A stretch of 64,000 nucleotides of DNA from assembly GCF_000020145.1 (NCBI RefSeq), contig NC_010644.1, positions 682,001-746,000 of the forward strand, written 5' to 3'. The stretch comes from Elusimicrobium minutum Pei191 (GTDB taxonomy: Bacteria; Elusimicrobiota; Elusimicrobia; Elusimicrobiales; Elusimicrobiaceae). The notes under the pieces were generated by a model that did not search any database, was not told the origin of the DNA, and worked only from the letters and a program-made list of their open reading frames with translations. This document shows, piece by piece, positions 62,739-64,000 of the stretch (positions are counted from its first letter, which is position 1; every line of letters begins with the position of its first letter). The position numbers and the translations under genes were made by a program.

Positions 62739-63246
62739 ATGAAGAAAGGTTTTACATTAATAGAGCTTTTGGTAGTTGTGCTTATAATAGGAATATTAGC
62801 GGCCATAGCCCTGCCGCAATATACTTTAACGGTTGAAAAATCACGCGCGTCTGAAGGTTTTATATTGGGAAGGGCGGGCCTTTGACGCGGCCAAGAGATA
62901 TGAACTTGAAACAGGCTTATGGCCTACTTCTTTTGACCAAATGGATATTGACTTTCCTAATACCGGCACTGGTAATCTGGCCGGATGGGACCAATCTTTA
63001 GGTATAGCTGGCGGGAAATTCCGTCTGTATTTAGGGCCGACTCAGCTGCTTGCGGACAGAACAGCTAAAGGATCTGCCCGTTACACAATAGTTTTTTACC
63101 GGGCGGACAGCTCCGTTTGGTGCGGAGCCGAAGGAACAAGTGAGGATATGTCCCCCAACGACATAAAAGTATGCAAAGCATTAGGCGGTGTATTAGGCAC
63201 TCATCCAAGCAGTTGCTCAAGAAATAAATGTTTTAAATTAAGGTAG
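62739..63246 (+). pseudogene. Second tandem type IV pilin-like gene, frameshifted
   Basis: From ATG 62739 the frame encodes [14 protein letters not shown]... and continues to [13 protein letters not shown], then stops at 62883-62885. The next frame (+1) continues [12 protein letters not shown] to 63246 with a Cys-containing head. Removing one G from GCGGGCC at about 62873-62880 restores [13 protein letters not shown], which matches [13 protein letters not shown] of the first copy. So a single inserted base breaks the gene. It could also be a sequencing error or a phase-variable site, but the G-run is short. Confidence 0.85.
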
Positions 63247-63371
63247 ATATTATAAATTTTATTGTTATAAGGTAGAATATTATACCTCATGTAAAAACAC
63301 TGAGGTTTAGCGGCTTATAAACACAAAGTTTAATATTGTTTTGAAATAATTTTCACACAATTTTGTAAATT

Positions 63372-63407
63372 AAAAAACCCCCGGGCAGTTTTACCCGGGT
63401 GTTTTTT
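63372..63407. terminator. Bidirectional intrinsic terminator
   Basis: A6 and CCCGGG pair with CCCGGG and T6 (one mismatch), with an 8-nt loop. It lies between the convergent pilin and exported-protein genes. Confidence 0.85.
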
Positions 63408-63418
63408 ATTTGTACAGA

Positions 63419-63985
63419 TTATAAAGCGCTTATTTGTGAGGCAATTTTTTCTTTAACAGCGTTGTCTTTTTGTGTTGCTTTAACATGCTCTGAAAGGAAT
63501 TCTTTAATAACTTCATCTTTTGATAAAGGTATTAGAACTTTGAAAGTTTTTGATTTGGCTGTTCTGTTTATCCATGTTCCGCCGCTTGTAAAAACAACAT
63601 TAACGCCTTCTGCGCTTTCAACAACTTTGATAAAGCTGTCTTTAAGGCAAAGGCCGTCGGTGTTAATCATTTTTGACGTAACTCTTAAGCTTAAGCCTTT
63701 GTCTGTTTTTACAGGTGTAAAGCTAAATTCTATTTTACCTTCATAATCATAATCAATGCCGTCGGGATCATGGAAGTCGTTTTCATAGAATTCTGACACT
63801 TTATAAAAAGCTTGGCTTTGGCCCAGCTGCCAATCTTCACTATTTAGAACATAATAATAAGCATTTGCCGGGCTATAAGTTGCGTTATTTTGATTTTCTA
63901 ATAATATTTTCCCCGCGCTGTTTGCGGCAAAAAGTCCGCATGATAGAGCCGCTACCAGTGCTACTGCAGTAAGTATTTTCTTCAT
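63419..63985 (-). CDS. Exported protein, unknown
   Basis: A 188-residue protein with a signal peptide (cleavage near GLFAAN, about residue 20). The mature part has alternating hydrophobic residues suggesting a beta-rich fold (for example KIEFSFTPVKTD, GLSLRVTSKMI), and one Cys in the mature chain. The last 35 residues look helical. No domain is recognised. Its ATG is inside the window and the minus-strand ribosome site AAGGAAAG precedes it. It shares a terminator with the convergent pilin. Confidence 0.75.
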   Translation of the reverse strand: MKKILTAVALVAALSCGLFAANSAGKILLENQNNATYSPANAYYYVLNSEDWQLGQSQAFYKVSEFYENDFHDPDGIDYDYEGKIEFSFTPVKTDKGLSLRVTSKMINTDGLCLKDSFIKVVESAEGVNVVFTSGGTWINRTAKSKTFKVLIPLSKDEVIKEFLSEHVKATQKDNAVKEKIASQISAL

Positions 63986-64000
63986 AAGTATCTTTCCTTG

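Noticed and set aside
1-64000. tRNA, rRNA or CRISPR loci
   Set aside because: Reading the intergenic regions showed no T-loop-like GTTCRA context in a cloverleaf, no rRNA blocks and no regularly spaced short repeats. Not computed with a covariance model, so a cryptic case could be missed.

Overview
The window reads as one 64 kb chromosomal stretch of a moderately AT-rich, Gram-negative-type bacterium: a heptosyltransferase-like LPS enzyme, many Sec signal peptides and lipoboxes, a bacterial alpha-2-macroglobulin and prepilin-like genes. The abundance of pilin-like genes with one N-terminus and unrelated tails, and the core-gene set, fit the phylum Elusimicrobiota (Elusimicrobium-like). That assignment is recognition from memory, not a search result. 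No rRNA, tRNA, CRISPR array, insertion sequence or integrase was found.

Layout. 1-4.4 kb: the end of a Cys-rich exported protein, then a minus-strand envelope group (NodB-like deacetylase, GT9 glycosyltransferase, CorC/HlyC protein). 4.5-7 kb: rnhB, yraN, a purine nucleoside phosphorylase and a TPR lipoprotein with stop/start overlaps. 7.4-7.9 kb: a dead type IV pilin gene. 8-11 kb: folate and deazapurine genes (folP; folE-queE-queD with overlapping frames; DUF1189). 11.2-16.8 kb: alpha-2-macroglobulin. 17.4-25 kb: giant gene 1 (2530 aa), then an OPA-family transporter. 27-32.5 kb: CpXC protein, CCA/poly(A) polymerase-like enzyme, HEAGH membrane protein and a three-gene operon of unknown membrane proteins. 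33-38.7 kb: rpsB-tsf, a pilin, nadE, a subtilisin-like protease. 38.8-45.2 kb: exported or anchored proteins and the conserved yceD-rpmF-plsX-fabG-acpP-rnc cluster. 45.8-57.7 kb: giant gene 2 (3965 aa). 57.8-62.1 kb: rimP-nusA-infB. 62.3-64 kb: tandem pilins, the second frameshifted, and an exported protein.

The most unusual content is the pair of giant genes. They share a direct repeat of about 2,994 bp (17579-20572 and 45983-48976) that appears identical and has a G-rich, C-poor sense strand and codon use unlike all its surroundings. Outside it the two proteins are diverged paralogues built from TM-linker-transporter-like (MFS-like) units. Giant 2 ends in four chymotrypsin-fold domains. Three of them carry a His-Asp-Cys triad with GFCGSP/GYCGSA/GFCGAP and a downstream His in an IH/LH/MH-x-G-S context, which resembles viral 3C/NIa cysteine proteases; one is degenerate. 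A GGCCTAT-centred palindromic element lies upstream of both giants and of one more exported protein, and both giant genes have long structured leaders. This suggests a co-regulated, self-processing polyprotein-like surface system whose N-terminal third is homogenised by gene conversion. The sequence supports the architecture; processing and function are inference.
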